Assembly: GCF_002309535.1 (NCBI RefSeq)
Contig: NZ_CP023275.1
Coordinates: 992,001-1,056,000 of the forward strand
DNA from: Sulfurospirillum diekertiae
GTDB taxonomy: Bacteria > Campylobacterota > Campylobacteria > Campylobacterales > Sulfurospirillaceae
Direction of reading: 5' to 3'
Length of the DNA stretch: 64,000 nt
This document shows positions 62,466 through 64,000 of this stretch, in pieces (the stretch's first letter is position 1; each line of letters opens with the position of its first letter). The translations under genes were made by a program, and so were the position numbers. The notes below the pieces were generated by a model. That model ran no database searches. It was given only the letters and a program-made list of their open reading frames with translations, and was not told the origin of the DNA.

Positions 62466-64000
62466 TTATTGAAATTGATTCAATTTTTGGTTGAGGCTCT
62501 CAGAAAGTTTTGAGAGATGATCCGCCGCCGCAGCGATCTCTTCAACACTTCGTGCATTTTGAGATGTCAACGTATTGATGTTACCAACCATTTCCACAAT
62601 CTTATCGGTATCTTGCGCAATCTTCCGTGAGTTTTGCGCACTAGCACTAACAGATTCGACACTATTTTGCATGACTTGCGTTGTTCCTACGATGGTTGAT
62701 TCTACACCATTGGAAACCGATGAAAGTCTTTGAATGTTTTGAGCGTTTTTTCCCATTTGCTCTGAAGAGTCTACAATGGATTGGACAATGACATTGATAG
62801 TGGCATTAATTTCAGTAAGACTTTTTTGAGTACGTTCTGCGAGTTGTCTCACTTCATCTGCAACAACGGCAAACCCACGACCATGTTCACCGGCACGTGC
62901 CGCTTCAATAGCGGCATTAAGGGCAAGCAGGTTAGTTTGATCGGCAATGTCAGAGATAACGGTTAGCACTTGTTTGACTTGATCTGCATCGTGGCTCATT
63001 TGCTCTAACTTTTGAGCAAGAGCCGTTTCAGATTGGCTGGCCTCATCCATCTCACCACGTAGTGCAATGACTTCATTTTTAGCATTGTCAAGTCTTTTAC
63101 CCGCATCGATGATCTCTTCTTTCATATTTTCCGAGAGTTTCGCTGTCTCTTGTACAAAGGATTTGATGCTATCTATCTCATGAATGGTATTTTCAACAAT
63201 AGTCGAGCTTTGCTCTGCATTACGTCCTATTTGCATACTCGTAGTACTAAGTTCATGCGAAACAGAAGCATTTTCATTAGAAGAGCTTTTGGCATCTACA
63301 ATGGTACTTTCTAGGGTATTTACCAAGTCATTAAAACTATCCACAATCTCTTTAATCTCATTCTTTTTTGCATAGCTGATTCTAAATTTAAGCTCTTTGG
63401 TACGAACAAAATGTGTAATGCTATCTCGAATGAGGTGTACGCCTTGCATGATGTTATTTCGAATAAAAATGCTTAAAATTAACACGGAAACTGCAACAAT
63501 AATAGCAATAATAACCATCATGATGGATGCACTTCCTTTAGTTTCAATAGCGATTTTTGCATCATTGTCTGCCAATTTTTGGTTGTAATCCATATGCTCT
63601 TCAAGAGTTCTTGTAATCTCTTGAGCAATGGTAAGATTGGCTTTAAATAAATTCTTTGCCTCGTGTAGTTTATCCTCACTCGATAACATCAAAATGCTAT
63701 CAACAACACTATTGTATTGTTTGAAGAGTAGGTTCTCTTTGTCATAGAGTTCTTTGTCTTTTGCATCAGAAATTAAAGCTTCATAGCTTTTATAGTCTTT
63801 CTCTAGCTTGGTTTTAGCAAGAGTATAGCGTTCATTAAGTTTTTTAAACTCATTTTTATCGTAAGACTCAGATGTTGTCATTTCCCATAAAATAATTCTA
63901 ATACGGTATATTCCTTGCATCAAGTCATTCATAACAAGCACACTTGGTAATGAATTGATATTACAGGTGTTTGCTTTTTCGAAAACTTGATCCATTTTTA
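62466..64000 (-). CDS. Methyl-accepting chemotaxis protein, 5' end outside window
   Basis: The visible 509 residues contain a helical ligand-binding region of 4HB-like character (about 20-150), a transmembrane helix near 152-172 ([24 protein letters not shown]), a HAMP-like region and a signalling domain with the hairpin tip [44 protein letters not shown]. The first transmembrane helix is missing and the frame is open to base 64000, so the true start lies beyond the window; the ATG at 63995 is internal. The ligand is unknown. Confidence 0.88.
   Translation of the reverse strand, partial: KMDQVFEKANTCNINSLPSVLVMNDLMQGIYRIRIILWEMTTSESYDKNEFKKLNERYTLAKTKLEKDYKSYEALISDAKDKELYDKENLLFKQYNSVVDSILMLSSEDKLHEAKNLFKANLTIAQEITRTLEEHMDYNQKLADNDAKIAIETKGSASIMMVIIAIIVAVSVLILSIFIRNNIMQGVHLIRDSITHFVRTKELKFRISYAKKNEIKEIVDSFNDLVNTLESTIVDAKSSSNENASVSHELSTTSMQIGRNAEQSSTIVENTIHEIDSIKSFVQETAKLSENMKEEIIDAGKRLDNAKNEVIALRGEMDEASQSETALAQKLEQMSHDADQVKQVLTVISDIADQTNLLALNAAIEAARAGEHGRGFAVVADEVRQLAERTQKSLTEINATINVIVQSIVDSSEQMGKNAQNIQRLSSVSNGVESTIVGTTQVMQNSVESVSASAQNSRKIAQDTDKIVEMVGNINTLTSQNARSVEEIAAAADHLSKLSESLNQKLNQFQ

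Noticed and set aside
63995-64000. Start codon of the chemoreceptor at 63995
   Set aside because: The first transmembrane helix expected before the ligand-binding region is missing and the frame is open to the window end, so the true start is outside.

Overview
The window comes from a low-GC Campylobacterota (epsilonproteobacterial) chromosome, most likely a Sulfurospirillum species or close relative. The reasons are a selenocysteine-dependent formate hydrogenlyase with a Hyf-type group 4 hydrogenase, an Mcc-type octahaem sulfite reductase with its dedicated CcsBA haem lyase, a bacteriohemerythrin and chemoreceptors. The genus is inferred from gene content; no 16S or other marker gene is present.

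Layout. 1-201: 5' end of a Crp/Fnr-like regulator running off the left edge. 481-13155: one plus-strand formate hydrogenlyase operon (fdhF with in-frame UGA, HycB-like ferredoxin, hyfB-C-E-F-G-H-I, hycH-like, hycI, focA) closed by a strong terminator. 13204-15847: a small orphan gene and a second UGA-containing fdhF, also closed by a hairpin. About 16067-27411: an 11 kb integrated element, almost all on the minus strand. It carries a DEDD (IS110/Piv-type) recombinase, a Rep_trans-like rolling-circle initiator, a C5 DNA methyltransferase, an M15 peptidase, a holin-like protein, several unrecognised probable virion proteins and a hairpin-rich origin-like region. No packaging or assembly ATPase is visible. 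I read it as a small tailless or single-stranded-DNA phage or phage-derived element of unknown type. 27412-43672: the mcc sulfite respiration locus. Its response regulator gene is split by a 916 bp IS5-family insertion, followed by a haem-binding sensor kinase, mccABCD, ccsA1, hemJ-like, a Sel1-repeat protein, a double-NosL copper protein, an ABC exporter pair and two membrane-associated proteins. 43843-47118: a PhnD-like periplasmic protein paired with a GGDEF-EAL-CZB signalling protein. 47329-58867: two convergent operons of the circularly permuted ATP-grasp / alpha-E / transglutaminase type, the minus-strand one with two AstE-like deacylase paralogues. 58939-64000: an ion-transporter-like permease, a bacteriohemerythrin, a two-gene ThrE/YjjPB-like exporter and a truncated chemoreceptor.

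How the parts work together. The first block takes up formate (FocA), oxidises it (FdhF) and passes electrons through ferredoxin domains to a membrane-bound NiFe hydrogenase, which is matured by HycI/HycH. The mcc block reduces sulfite in the periplasm with a haem-copper enzyme. Its copper is probably supplied by the NosL/ABC genes, and its unusual CX15CH haem is attached by CcsA1. The ATP-grasp clusters probably make and process a peptide-like or amide-linked metabolite whose identity cannot be read from the sequence.

The observations I would follow first are: the small phage-like element with an IS110-type recombinase and a structured noncoding segment beside it; a 12-bp palindrome (TTTACATGTAAA) repeated about 15 times exactly across host DNA, but absent as an exact copy from the element; the IS interruption of the sulfite-respiration regulator; and the active/degenerate enzyme pairs in the ATP-grasp clusters.
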